A DNA stretch of 64,000 bases from an uncultured Ruminococcus sp. Lineage in GTDB: Bacteria > Bacillota > Clostridia > Oscillospirales > Ruminococcaceae. The position numbers were made by a program, and so were the translations under genes. Every line of letters begins with the position of its first letter. The first letter of the stretch is position 1. Below the pieces are notes generated by a model that was given only the letters and a program-made list of their open reading frames with translations, searched no databases and was not told the origin of the DNA. Location: positions 108,290-172,289 of the forward strand of contig CANQWA010000001.1 of the NCBI GenBank assembly GCA_947627445.1. Direction: 5' to 3'. Below, one piece after another: positions 35,675-44,455 of this stretch.

Positions 35675-37150
35675 ATGCCAAAATATGTTTACAACCCTTT
35701 TCTCCCCCTCTATGAATATATCCCGGACGGCGAGCCTCATGTGTTCGGAGATCGAGTTTATCTCTACGGCTCTCATGACAAGGAGGGCGGTGAAACGTTC
35801 TGCATGCTGGATTATACCGTCTGGTCTGCACCAATCCACGACTTGACAGACTGGCGATGTGAGGGAACCATTTACCGTGCGCAGCAAGACCCTGGTTATC
35901 CGGAACGAAAATACATGTATGCACCCGATGTGGTTCAGGGAAACGATGGCAGATATTATCTGTACTATTGTCTTTCCGGAGATTTCGGAGTCGGCGGATA
36001 TCATGGACCGATCAGTGTTGCTGTCTGTGATACACCAGCCGGAACATATGAATATCTGGGCTTTGTCCGCTGGCAAGACGGTTCTCCCATGCGCCGCTAT
36101 GTTTGCTTTGATCCGGCAGTGTTAAATGATAACGGCGCAATCCGGCTATATTACGGAACACAATATGATTATGAAGAACGGGAGGATTTTGCACAGCGAC
36201 CAGAGCTGCTTCAATCTGAAATGGACATGTTTGGCAAATCCGCAGAAGAAATTCTGGGAACGCCGGAAAGCGTCATGGGGGCAAATATGCTTGTTTTGGA
36301 GGATGATATGCTCACTGTAAAGAGTGATCCGGTTCGTATCATTCCCTACAAAGTAAAAGGCACAGATTTTGAGGAACATCCGTTTTTTGAAGCGGCTTCC
36401 ATGCGCAAGGTGGGAGAAAAGTATTACTTTATCTATTCGTCCCAGAAAAATCATGAACTTTGCTATGCCACCAGTGACTATCCGGACAGGGATTTCCGAT
36501 ACGGAGGCACGATCGTTTCCAACGGCGATGTGGGATTCCAAGGCAGAGCAGAAGCGGATCGTCTGAACATGACCGGTACAACACACGGCAGTATCGTTCA
36601 GCTGGGAACAGAATGGTATGTATTCTATCACCGGCTCACCCACAAATCCGACTACAGCCGTCAGGCTTGTGCAGAGCGGATTGAGATTCTCCCGGACGGG
36701 TCGATTCCCCAGGTACAGATCACCTCCTGTGGTTTGAACAAAGGCGCACTTCCGGCAAAAGGAACCTATCCGGCAGCTATTGCCTGCTGTATCACCAACG
36801 GACATATGCCGCACAGCTCGAATCACGCCTGCCAAGAAAAGTTCCCGCATGTAACGCACGAGGGAAATATTCGCTTTGTTACTGAAATCTCTGACGGTAC
36901 CATGCTGGGATACCGATATTTTGCATTGGAAGAAAATGTGATTTTGCAGCTTACATACAAATCGGCAGCCGAATTTACGGTTAAAATCAAGGATGAAACA
37001 GGCAGAGTCGTGAGTATGTCAAAGCTCCCGGCAGCAAAAGAGTGGAGCAAGGCTGCACTCTCCATGATAGAGGATGCAGGAGAGCATGCATTGTATTTGT
37101 ATTTTGATGAAACAGAAGATGCGTCTCTTCTGGAACTTACATTTTCCTGA
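35675..37150 (+). CDS. Glycoside hydrolase family 43 protein, probably cytoplasmic
   Basis: 491 aa from the ATG at 35675 (AAAGGAG 7 nt upstream). Five-bladed propeller pattern: NPFLPLYEYIPDGEPHVFGD supplies the family Asp base, MYAPDVV and the later HPFFEA the other acids. GH43 enzymes are xylosidases or arabinofuranosidases. The last 130 residues look like a beta-sandwich accessory domain (CBM6-like). There is no signal peptide, so it should act on imported oligosaccharides. Exact sugar cannot be assigned. Single gene with its own promoter and terminator. Confidence 0.88.
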   Translation: MPKYVYNPFLPLYEYIPDGEPHVFGDRVYLYGSHDKEGGETFCMLDYTVWSAPIHDLTDWRCEGTIYRAQQDPGYPERKYMYAPDVVQGNDGRYYLYYCLSGDFGVGGYHGPISVAVCDTPAGTYEYLGFVRWQDGSPMRRYVCFDPAVLNDNGAIRLYYGTQYDYEEREDFAQRPELLQSEMDMFGKSAEEILGTPESVMGANMLVLEDDMLTVKSDPVRIIPYKVKGTDFEEHPFFEAASMRKVGEKYYFIYSSQKNHELCYATSDYPDRDFRYGGTIVSNGDVGFQGRAEADRLNMTGTTHGSIVQLGTEWYVFYHRLTHKSDYSRQACAERIEILPDGSIPQVQITSCGLNKGALPAKGTYPAAIACCITNGHMPHSSNHACQEKFPHVTHEGNIRFVTEISDGTMLGYRYFALEENVILQLTYKSAAEFTVKIKDETGRVVSMSKLPAAKEWSKAALSMIEDAGEHALYLYFDETEDASLLELTFS

Positions 37151-37170
37151 TGTCCACGAATATATCCAAC

Positions 37171-37211
37171 AAAACACATCGTTTTGGCTATTTGCTGAAA
37201 CGATGTGTTTT
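37171..37211. terminator. Bidirectional terminator
   Basis: AAAACACATCGTTT / AAACGATGTGTTTT around a 13-nt loop, serving the GH43 gene and the converging YolD operon. Confidence 0.85.
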
Positions 37212-37265
37212 GCCTTTACATAAAATGCATCGGCGAATTTTCGAGCACCATTTCGGTGAATCGCT

Positions 37266-37685
37266 TCATTTCCTGCAGATGGAAATATCTGTAATCTCCA
37301 TCCAGGGAATCGCTGTGCCGTCTGTGAATCGAAGCAACCTTTTTGCTGCATCCAGAAATCGGAGATGCCCGGTAAATTCTCGATAGGCACCGCCGGATTT
37401 CCGCTGATCCGGCACAAAATATGTCACACGAATCAGAGGCTTTTCTCTCTGCATGTCATACAGCAGCTGTAAGGTTTGATTCAGCTTATCCATTTGCTCT
37501 TCTGTCAGCGCATAACGGGAGTCCGTCCGTCTGGCTATTTCCTCTACCGCCTCATCGTAGCCTGTCAGTGCCGCAAAAGGAGAAAATTGTGCCGCGCGGC
37601 TCTGGAGAGGCATGGGGCGATGCTTTTTGGATACGTGATGCGAAAGATGGATGATGTCATGGTATCTGTTTTGCATATTGTTCAT
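37266..37685 (-). CDS. YolD-like protein
   Basis: 139 aa. N-terminal RPMPLQSRAAQFSPFAALTGYDE and the later IRVTYFVPDQRKSGG strand match the YolD-like family, which is encoded beside Y-family polymerases in Firmicutes prophages and chromosomes; its role in lesion bypass is not established. GAGAGGG precedes the ATG; the gene follows the polymerase by 15 nt. It ends the four-gene operon. Confidence 0.85.
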   Translation of the reverse strand: MNNMQNRYHDIIHLSHHVSKKHRPMPLQSRAAQFSPFAALTGYDEAVEEIARRTDSRYALTEEQMDKLNQTLQLLYDMQREKPLIRVTYFVPDQRKSGGAYREFTGHLRFLDAAKRLLRFTDGTAIPWMEITDISICRK

Positions 37686-37700
37686 GATATTCCCTCTCTC

Positions 37701-39182
37701 TCATGCCCGATGTCCGCCCACTTGCCGGTTCCGTTCCATGGCAGTTGCACCTTCTTCAAAGTTCATCCCCTTGAGAATGATATTTTTCCCGTACTTCTCT
37801 TTTAGTGAAATAATCGCATGCTGCAATCTGTGTTCTTTTGCAAGTTCTGTTTTTTCCTTTTCATTTCTGCGCATCAGCTTTTCTACATCGTCAAACAAGC
37901 TATACTGTATTGGCTGTTCCGCATTTGCATCCTGTTCCCGGATCACATGGTTGGCCACCACATACATTCTCCGCACTTGCAGCTTTGGATCAACAATCCT
38001 GCGATACAGATGCATCACAGCAACCGTGATTTTCTTGGTGGAAGAGGTCTGTCCGCCGAGATTGACAGAACCATGTGCTGATTTTGGTACTTTTTTCCCA
38101 TAGCGATTATTCTCTATCATACCGGCATAATCCTTTGGAATTCCCGTATGATCATAGCCCACAGTCAACACGATCTGATCCGTCACCAGACCATGCCGGA
38201 CAAGATCCAGCACCAGCAGATCCGTCATTTCACGAAGGATCAGCAGTCCCTTTTCAAAGGTATACGGACAGGATAGCACCTGCCCTTGGCTGATGCTGTG
38301 ATTCTCCGGATGATACGACTTAATCGCCTCCATGGTACAAGGCTCATATCCCCAAGCATGATCAATCAGCAATTCTGCATGGATACCAAACATCTGATAC
38401 AACATTTCTTCGTTGTCTATAGAGCACCTGGCAATATCCCCCATGGTAAACAAGCAATGCTTCTCCAGCTTTCTGGCATAGCCGCTTCCCACACGCCAGA
38501 AATCTGTAATGGGTTTGTGATCCCAGAGCTTTTCTCGATAGGACATTTCATCCAGTTCTGCAATGCGTACACCATCCTTGTCCGCAGGCATTTTCTTTGC
38601 CACAATATCCATTGCAATTTTGGCAAGATACATGTTTGTGCCAATACCGGCAGTTGCTGTGATACCAGTTTCAGACAATACCTTTCGTATCAGCTTTCTG
38701 GCAAGCTCGTATGCTGTACACTGATAGATGAAAAGATAGCTTGTTACATCAATAAACACTTCATCAATGGAGTAAATATGAATATCTTCCGGCGCAATAT
38801 AGCGAAGATAGATCTTATAAATATCCGTGCTAATTTTCATATAGCGTGCCATTTGCGGCATTGCAACAATATAGTCGATCTCCAAAGAAAGATCTTTTGC
38901 CAATACATCAGCATGGTAAGACTTGCCGGAAAATTGATGATGCGGCGAACTTTGCAGCCGTCTGGTGTTTTCCATCTTGATTTTTTGGACCACTTCAAAC
39001 AATCTCGGCCTTCCCGGAATGCCGATGGATTTCAGAGAAGGCGATACCGCAAGGCAGATGGTCTTTTCCGTGCGGTTTTCATCCGCAACTACCAGATTGG
39101 TATTCATGGGATCCAATCCCCGCTCTACACATTCCACAGAGGCATAGAAGCTTTTAAGATCTATACAGATGAATTCAGACAT
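37701..39182 (-). CDS. Y-family DNA polymerase (UvrX/DinB-like)
   Basis: 493 aa from the ATG at 39182. Catalytic acids in FICIDLKSFYASVECVERG and YSIDEVFIDVT, fingers region TEKTICLAVSPSLKSIG, and a little-finger domain after 250. The length and the ALKSIGIPGR-like loop place it in the UvrX/YqjW group rather than short DinB. It copies past damaged bases with low fidelity. The site before the ATG is weak. The XRE, ImmA and YolD neighbours suggest damage-induced expression. Confidence 0.9.
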   Translation of the reverse strand: MSEFICIDLKSFYASVECVERGLDPMNTNLVVADENRTEKTICLAVSPSLKSIGIPGRPRLFEVVQKIKMENTRRLQSSPHHQFSGKSYHADVLAKDLSLEIDYIVAMPQMARYMKISTDIYKIYLRYIAPEDIHIYSIDEVFIDVTSYLFIYQCTAYELARKLIRKVLSETGITATAGIGTNMYLAKIAMDIVAKKMPADKDGVRIAELDEMSYREKLWDHKPITDFWRVGSGYARKLEKHCLFTMGDIARCSIDNEEMLYQMFGIHAELLIDHAWGYEPCTMEAIKSYHPENHSISQGQVLSCPYTFEKGLLILREMTDLLVLDLVRHGLVTDQIVLTVGYDHTGIPKDYAGMIENNRYGKKVPKSAHGSVNLGGQTSSTKKITVAVMHLYRRIVDPKLQVRRMYVVANHVIREQDANAEQPIQYSLFDDVEKLMRRNEKEKTELAKEHRLQHAIISLKEKYGKNIILKGMNFEEGATAMERNRQVGGHRA

Positions 39183-39201
39183 AAACCACTCTTGCTTTCT
39201 A

Positions 39202-39723
39202 TCAATACTTTGTTGTTCCCAGAAATCCGGCATCCGGACTGTATGGCAATTTCAAATCCATGCCCAGCTTATTCATCTCCTGAATTTTGATCAGCAGGAG
39301 ATGAATATTCACGTTCAGCATACTTGCTGCTGCGGCAATATCGTATCCATCCTGAAACAACTCTACCATTTCCTGTTCATCGATCAGAATATGCGATGCA
39401 CTTGCATTTGCCTCATACTCTGTGATATTGGTCATGTTGAAAAGCTCAAACTCTTTTAATCCCCCGGCAGCAGCAAGGTGCCGATGCCGCTGGTCATGTC
39501 CGATCTCATGTGCCAGAACCATTTTGTACAGCATTCTGTTGATATTGGGATTGACCAGAATAATGCGATGTTTCCAGCGACAGGTATACATACCCAATAA
39601 ATTTTTGAGATCCTGCACATCATAGACTAAGATTCCCATATCTTTTGCCAGACGAACCGGATCATTTGTACCGTATTTCTGGATCAGGTTTTTTGCCTGT
39701 TTGTATATTTCGTAATACTTCAT
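39202..39723 (-). CDS. ImmA/IrrE-family metallopeptidase
   Basis: 173 aa. The zinc motif HEIGHDQRH (about residue 97) identifies the family. ImmA-type proteases cleave an XRE repressor on signal, lifting repression (shown for ICEBs1 ImmR/ImmA); here its start overlaps the stop of an XRE gene by 4 nt, so the same pair logic is expected. It is followed 19 nt later by the polymerase. Confidence 0.9.
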   Translation of the reverse strand: MKYYEIYKQAKNLIQKYGTNDPVRLAKDMGILVYDVQDLKNLLGMYTCRWKHRIILVNPNINRMLYKMVLAHEIGHDQRHRHLAAAGGLKEFELFNMTNITEYEANASASHILIDEQEMVELFQDGYDIAAAASMLNVNIHLLLIKIQEMNKLGMDLKLPYSPDAGFLGTTKY

Positions 39724-40118
39724 GTCTTATCCTTCCTGTATTTCTGATTGTCTTCCTTACAGTCAAAATAAGCCTTCTGCAATGCAATCATCACCGCATC
39801 ACGGTCACTTTCTGCAAGCTCTCCCCCGGCAAAAAGACCCGTCAGTTCTGCTACAAGCGCTTCTGCCTGTTTTCTGCCCCGGTCGCCGTACTGCTCTACT
39901 GCTTCTGAAACGAACATTTCGTCCTCAGTCAGCAAATAGTTTTTATCGACGCCAAAAAACACCGCCATTCTTTCATAGATCTCTCGATTTCTTGGATAGC
40001 GCCCTTCCTGTTCATACGATACATATGTACGGAGAGAGACACCGCAGCCATCGGCAGCATCCTTTTGTGTTTTCCCCTGCTGGCATCTGAGCGTCCGTAT
40101 TTTTTCAGCAAATTTCAT
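39720..40118 (-). CDS. XRE-family repressor (ImmR-like)
   Basis: 132 aa from the ATG at 40118, with AGGAGG 7 nt upstream. N-terminal helix-turn-helix LRCQQGKTQKDAADGCGVSLRTYVSYEQEGRYP, then an acidic C-terminal part (about 65-130) that would meet the protease. It probably represses its own operon; its promoter holds tandem ATGTATA repeats. The in-frame upstream start at 40163 lacks a site. Confidence 0.9.
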   Translation of the reverse strand: MKFAEKIRTLRCQQGKTQKDAADGCGVSLRTYVSYEQEGRYPRNREIYERMAVFFGVDKNYLLTEDEMFVSEAVEQYGDRGRKQAEALVAELTGLFAGGELAESDRDAVMIALQKAYFDCKEDNQKYRKDKT

Positions 40119-40150
40119 AAAAGACCTCCTGTTGGATAAATTTTGTTTGA

Positions 40151-40202
40151 GGCAAACCCGCACAAAGATTGTGCGTCAGATGCGCCGTCAGATTTTTCGT
40201 CC
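40151..40202 (+). repeat. Family A element, left-end copy in the XRE leader
   Basis: GGCAAACCCGCACAAAGA (40151-40168) and the inner block TGCGCCGTCAGATTTTTCGT, nearly identical to the 46.7-kb copy. No inverted right end is found. Confidence 0.75.
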
Positions 40203-40290
40203 AATCAGAACTTGTTCTTATCAATATCAGCGCACTGTCCCTATGCGAACAAGTCCGGAATGGCAGTACATCTTCAAAATATGCAACTCA

Positions 40291-40330
40291 ATTACATATA
40301 CATTATACATCAATTTCGTGTACATGTCAA
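40291..40330 (-). promoter_or_regulatory. Promoter and likely operator of the XRE-ImmA-polymerase operon
   Basis: TTGACA, 17-nt spacer, TATAAT on the minus strand. The -10 box is embedded in ATGTATAATGTATATGTAAT, a direct repeat of ATGTATA that fits autoregulation by the XRE protein (inference). The leader to the XRE start is about 177 nt. Confidence 0.75.
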
Positions 40331-40593
40331 TAGCTGACAAACAGAAATCCGGCATGATCTGTTCTATTGCTCCACCCATTCCAGCTTGCCCATAAAGGCG
40401 CAGGCAACCTGTCGTATGTCAAGATTTGCCATGCAGAGATTTTGTCTTTTCGGCAAATATGGAGAACAAGTTCTTATTCGGGGGAGCAATAATGTCACAG
40501 GCATTATGACGGACAATTCGGCTTCTATTTGGATTATTAAGAAATATGGGCGAGATATGATGAATTATTATGCGATTTGATCCAAATAACTTC
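40331..40593. other. Intergenic stretch without a supported gene
   Basis: Between the two divergent promoters. It holds GTCTTTTCGGCAAATATG (40445-40462), a piece of the family B right end, and GAACAAGTTC at 40463. A 64-aa open frame here has no ribosome site and looks like chance. Confidence 0.5.
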
Positions 40594-40622
40594 TTGACAA
40601 GTCAGATCATAAGTGATATAAT
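40594..40622 (+). promoter_or_regulatory. Promoter of the ATP-grasp operon
   Basis: TTGACA, 17-nt spacer, TATAAT: full consensus. Confidence 0.9.
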
Positions 40623-40643
40623 AATATGGTAGAAAACAAAAGC

Positions 40644-40684
40644 AATGGTGCTTCTCCGAGATTGGAGTAAGCGCCATTTTTTGT
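40644..40684 (+). terminator. Promoter-proximal terminator/attenuator
   Basis: Starting about 15 nt after the predicted start site: AATGGTGCTTCTCC pairs with GGAGTAAGCGCCATT (one bulged base), then TTTTTTG. It lies before the first gene, so transcription must read through it. The words GATTGGAGT in its 3' arm and in the ribosome site of the first gene are the same. Confidence 0.75.
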
Positions 40685-40720
40685 TTTTCGGATAATTTTT
40701 GGATGATTGGAGTGATAAAC

Positions 40721-42052
40721 ATGACACAGCAGGTGCAGTTCACAAAGGCAGTAGGCAATGCCAATGAGATCAACGAGCTTCTCAGAAGATACGGCGTCAA
40801 GTTCGGTATATACAAAAACGGCACGTTCAATGAGCAATTCTTCCCATTCGACCCAATTCCACGAGTCATAACAGCAGAGGATTTTCAGAGTATGGAAAAG
40901 GGACTTGCTCAGCGTGTAAACGCCCTGAATGAGTTCCTTTTTGATATTTACCACGAAAAAAAGATCGTGCGGGACGGCATTATACCGGAGGACTTCATCT
41001 ACATCTCTAAGGGCTATCTTGCCGAGTGCGAGGGCATCACACCGAAAAACAACGTGTACAGCCACATTTCGGGGATTGACCTTGTGCAGGCAAAGGACGG
41101 AGAATGGTATATTTTAGAGGACAATCTGCGTATCCCCTCGGGTGCTTCCTATCCGCTTATTGCAAGGGATTTGACGCGCATCGCCGCACCGCAGGCTTTC
41201 GAGGAAAACCCCATCATAGATAACCGAGGATATGCAGAGCTTCTGAAGGAAACGATGGAAAATGTCAACTGCGGCGGCGCAAGGGCGATACTTACCCCGG
41301 GGCGGTACAATGCGGCATATTTTGAACATTCCTACCTTGCGGAGCTGACAGACTCCGTGCTGGTGCAGAATGATGAGCTTTTCGTGGAGGATAATGTCCT
41401 CTATCATCACACATATTCAGGCGGCAAATCGAGGATAGGTGTACTGTATCGCCGTATTGCGGACGAATATCTTGACCCGCTGACATTCCTGCCCGAATCG
41501 CTTATCGGCATACCCAACCTGATGGAAGCCTACCGCAGCGGAAATGTAGGGATCATTAACGCCCCGGGCAACGGTGTGGCTGACGATAAGGGCATCTATT
41601 ATTTCGTGCCGAAGATGATAAAATACTACCTCGGTGAAGAACCGATACTCAAAAATGCGCCAACCTATCTTCCGTTCTATGAGGAGGATATGAAATATGT
41701 CATGGCACATCTTGACAAACTCGTCATCAAAGATGTTGCGGAGGCAGGCGGCTACGGCGTGGTTTTCGGCAGAGATCTGACAAAGGAAAAATTAGAGGAG
41801 TTCCGCCAAACGATCATCGCAGAGCCAAGACGCTTTATCGCACAGGAGGTCATCGACTTCCTTGATCTGCCAATCATCGAAGGCAATAAAACGGTCATGC
41901 GCAAAGCTGATCTGAGGGTCTTTGTACTTTCGGGGGCGGAAACAAAGGTCTGGGCTTCTGGGTTGACAAGATTTTCACGCAACCCTGATTCATTCGTGGT
42001 GAACTCATCGCAAGGAGGAGGCTTTAAGGATACATGGGTACTATCTCGTTAG
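40721..42052 (+). CDS. Circularly permuted ATP-grasp protein (COG2308 type)
   Basis: 443 aa from the ATG at 40721 (TTGGAG 8 nt upstream). Conserved blocks are FPFDPIPRVI, ILEDNLRIPSGASYPL, GGARAILTPGRYNAAYFEH, DKLVIKDVAEAGGYGV and the late metal/ATP part VMRKADLRVFVLSG. ATP-grasp ligases of this group make amide or peptide-like bonds; they sit with alpha-E and transglutaminase-like genes in many bacteria, and the product is unknown. Its end overlaps the next gene by 19 nt. Confidence 0.9.
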   Translation: MTQQVQFTKAVGNANEINELLRRYGVKFGIYKNGTFNEQFFPFDPIPRVITAEDFQSMEKGLAQRVNALNEFLFDIYHEKKIVRDGIIPEDFIYISKGYLAECEGITPKNNVYSHISGIDLVQAKDGEWYILEDNLRIPSGASYPLIARDLTRIAAPQAFEENPIIDNRGYAELLKETMENVNCGGARAILTPGRYNAAYFEHSYLAELTDSVLVQNDELFVEDNVLYHHTYSGGKSRIGVLYRRIADEYLDPLTFLPESLIGIPNLMEAYRSGNVGIINAPGNGVADDKGIYYFVPKMIKYYLGEEPILKNAPTYLPFYEEDMKYVMAHLDKLVIKDVAEAGGYGVVFGRDLTKEKLEEFRQTIIAEPRRFIAQEVIDFLDLPIIEGNKTVMRKADLRVFVLSGAETKVWASGLTRFSRNPDSFVVNSSQGGGFKDTWVLSR

Positions 42053-42735
42053 AACACAGCGACCGCCTTTACTGGCTTGGGCGCTATACAGAAAGATTTT
42101 TTACGACAATGAAAGCACTGGACAGACAGTTTGACAAGATGATCGGAACAGTGCACAGCTACACCGATTATCTGGACTGTTTCGGACTTCCCGACATCTA
42201 CACCGACAACAGAGACTTTATCCGGCGTTTGCTTTTTGATAAAAGCAATGCTAATTCTGCCGCTTACAGCTTGGAACGTGCGTATGACAACGGAATTGTT
42301 CTGCGTGAAGAGATTTCGACTGATTCGCTGTCATTCCTGCAAATGGCAATGGATACCCTCTCAAAGGCGGAGCAAAGCAGTAATGTGAGATTTGCACTTC
42401 TGCCGATTGAGGATATGATATACAGCTTCTGGGGCAGCATCAACGAACATATTTATGACGATGAGATCCGAAATATCATCTATATCGGCAAGACCGTAGA
42501 ACGGCTTGATATGTATATCAGAATGAAATATCCCTTTGAGATTGTCGAAAAAGAATTTATTCGCCTGCTCAAAAATTTGAACCGTGTGCCGAAGGGTACG
42601 CCCTATCGCTACAGCACCAAATATCTCTCCGACTTAGTGGAGATACTCGGTACAGAGGAGGATTACAGACGAGGCGCAGATAAGGCGGTAGACAGTCTCA
42701 GGCATTTGTTTGAGACGGAGGAGGTGTTTGTATGA
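42034..42735 (+). CDS. Alpha-E domain protein (COG2307)
   Basis: 233 aa, nearly all helical. Start LEHSDRLYWLGRYTERFFTTMKALD matches the alpha-E domain, which nearly always accompanies the permuted ATP-grasp protein, as a separate gene or a fusion. No catalytic residues are known. Overlaps both neighbours (19 nt and 4 nt), so the three products are likely made together. Confidence 0.9.
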   Translation: MGTISLEHSDRLYWLGRYTERFFTTMKALDRQFDKMIGTVHSYTDYLDCFGLPDIYTDNRDFIRRLLFDKSNANSAAYSLERAYDNGIVLREEISTDSLSFLQMAMDTLSKAEQSSNVRFALLPIEDMIYSFWGSINEHIYDDEIRNIIYIGKTVERLDMYIRMKYPFEIVEKEFIRLLKNLNRVPKGTPYRYSTKYLSDLVEILGTEEDYRRGADKAVDSLRHLFETEEVFV

Positions 42736-43502
42736 AACGTGTGAATTTCTTTTACGCCACAAAGCTGACCTTTGACGATTACGTCCACGATCACAGCTTT
42801 GCGCTGCGAATAATACCGCTTGAAACAGACACACAGCATATCCTGTCATGCAGTCTGAATATCGCGCCGTATATTTCCACACAGCAGACGGTCGATGCAT
42901 TTGGAAACAACGTGACGGCAGGCTATATGAGAGATGATCACCGCTTTCTCGATTTTGAGATAAAAGGCTCGGCGCAGGTGGACCACACCAAACACCGAAC
43001 CGACTACATGCCTTGCTATCTCTATCAGTCGCAATACACCAAGCCTGATCATGCGCTGAAAGTGTTCTATGACAGTATCAAGAAAAAATGCACGGGAACA
43101 GCGGCAGATAAGGCGGAATATATCTGCAATATACTTTCCAAAACAGTGGAATACGGCAAGGGTTCTACTGATACAACAACTACGGCGGAGCAGGCTTTTG
43201 CTCTGAAAAAGGGTGTATGTCAGGATTTTTCGCATATCCTTATCTCACTTTTGCGAATGGAGGGAATTGCCGCAAGATATATCGCAGGACTTGCGTTCTG
43301 TGACGGTGAAACACATTCGTGGGTGGAGTACTGGACGGGCGATCACTGGGAGGGTATCGACCCTGCCAACAACTGCTCCGTGAATGACGATTATATCGTG
43401 ATCTCGCAGGGACGAGATTTCCGTGACTGCGCCATTGACAGAGGTGTGATGTTCGGGAAATACACGAAGCAGCTGCAGCTTGTAAGAAGTGAACTGACTT
43501 GA
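42732..43502 (+). CDS. Transglutaminase-like cysteine protease/amidase
   Basis: 256 aa, no signal peptide. The triad is visible: KKGVCQDFSHILISLLRMEG (Cys, about 163), GETHSWVEYWTG (His, about 197) and GIDPANN (Asp, about 212). The N-terminal half is the beta-domain usual in the COG1305 proteins of this cluster. It may cleave or exchange the amide made by the ATP-grasp enzyme (inference). It overlaps the gene before it by 4 nt. Confidence 0.92.
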   Translation: MKRVNFFYATKLTFDDYVHDHSFALRIIPLETDTQHILSCSLNIAPYISTQQTVDAFGNNVTAGYMRDDHRFLDFEIKGSAQVDHTKHRTDYMPCYLYQSQYTKPDHALKVFYDSIKKKCTGTAADKAEYICNILSKTVEYGKGSTDTTTTAEQAFALKKGVCQDFSHILISLLRMEGIAARYIAGLAFCDGETHSWVEYWTGDHWEGIDPANNCSVNDDYIVISQGRDFRDCAIDRGVMFGKYTKQLQLVRSELT

Positions 43503-43516
43503 AAGGAATGATACCG

Positions 43517-44455
43517 ATGGTTGAAACAGTTGCAAGCATACCGCTTGCAGTGCATGAAAGCTTAACCATACAGAAGCGCCGAATCCAAAACGGCAAAAAT
43601 CAAACAAGGCTCAGTCTCGTGACGGGTACTCACGGCGATGAACTGGAGGGACAGTACCTCGCATATATGATCGGAAGCTTCATGGATGCGCATATGGACC
43701 GGCTTAACGGCATTATTGACATTTATCCAGCTCTCAATCCTATGGGTATTGACAGCATTACAAGAGGCATACCGATGTTTGACCTGGATATGAACAGAGT
43801 GTTCCCCGGCACAAAGCGCGGTACGATGGTGGAGGTGATATGCTCCTCAATCGTGGACGACCTATCCGGTTCGGACGTGTGCATTGATGTTCATTCGAGC
43901 AATATCTTCCTCAAAGAGATCCCGCAGGTACGCATTAGCGTACCGACTGCGAAAACACTTGTGCCATATGCAAAAATGCTGAACGTGGATTTTGTGTGGA
44001 TACACGATGCGGCAACGGTACTTGAATCAACCCTTGCCCACACCCTCAACAGCAGAGGTACAAAAACGCTTGTTGTGGAAATGGGCGTTGGTATGCGTAT
44101 TACGAAGGAATATTGTCAGCAGTTGTTTGACGGCGTGTTGAACCTAATGAAGGAGCTTGGAATGTGGAAAGGGGAAACTTCTCCCGTACGTGAGCCGATC
44201 ATCTCCGAAGGGCACAAAGTAGGTTTTGTCAATTCTGATGCAGCTGGGATATTTGTGCCTTGTGCAAGTTTTGGCGATACGGTAAAGCAGGGCGATCATA
44301 TCGGTGATGTGATTGATCCGCTCACTTCAAAGGTGGTCGAAAGGGCGCTTGCCGTTTGTGATGGCATGATATTCACTCTTCGTGAATATCCCGTTGTCTA
44401 CGGCGGCTCACTTCTTGCGAGAATCCTACAGCCTGTGGGAGGTGAGAAATCATGA
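43517..44455 (+). CDS. Aspartoacylase/succinylglutamate desuccinylase-family amidase, intact site
   Basis: 312 aa from the ATG at 43517 (AAAGGA 8 nt upstream). Zinc ligands: THGDE (about 38-42) and DVHSSN (about 123); the catalytic Glu is in TLVVEMGVG. The C-terminal 80 residues form a lipoyl-like barrel sandwich with GDTVKQGDHIGDVIDPL. It should remove an N-acyl or aminoacyl group. The next gene is a diverged copy, overlapping by 4 nt. Confidence 0.88.
   Translation: MVETVASIPLAVHESLTIQKRRIQNGKNQTRLSLVTGTHGDELEGQYLAYMIGSFMDAHMDRLNGIIDIYPALNPMGIDSITRGIPMFDLDMNRVFPGTKRGTMVEVICSSIVDDLSGSDVCIDVHSSNIFLKEIPQVRISVPTAKTLVPYAKMLNVDFVWIHDAATVLESTLAHTLNSRGTKTLVVEMGVGMRITKEYCQQLFDGVLNLMKELGMWKGETSPVREPIISEGHKVGFVNSDAAGIFVPCASFGDTVKQGDHIGDVIDPLTSKVVERALAVCDGMIFTLREYPVVYGGSLLARILQPVGGEKS

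Noticed and set aside
36146..36859. 237-aa minus-strand open frame
   Set aside because: Antisense to the GH43 gene.
38286..39290. 334-aa plus-strand open frame
   Set aside because: Antisense to the Y-family polymerase; no promoter or ribosome site.
40207..40216. LexA/SOS box
   Set aside because: GAACTTGTTC has a 2-nt gap between half sites, whereas the Firmicutes box has a 4-nt gap (GAACnnnnGTTC).
40386..40580. 64-aa open frame before the ATP-grasp promoter
   Set aside because: No ribosome site, and it includes a family B fragment.
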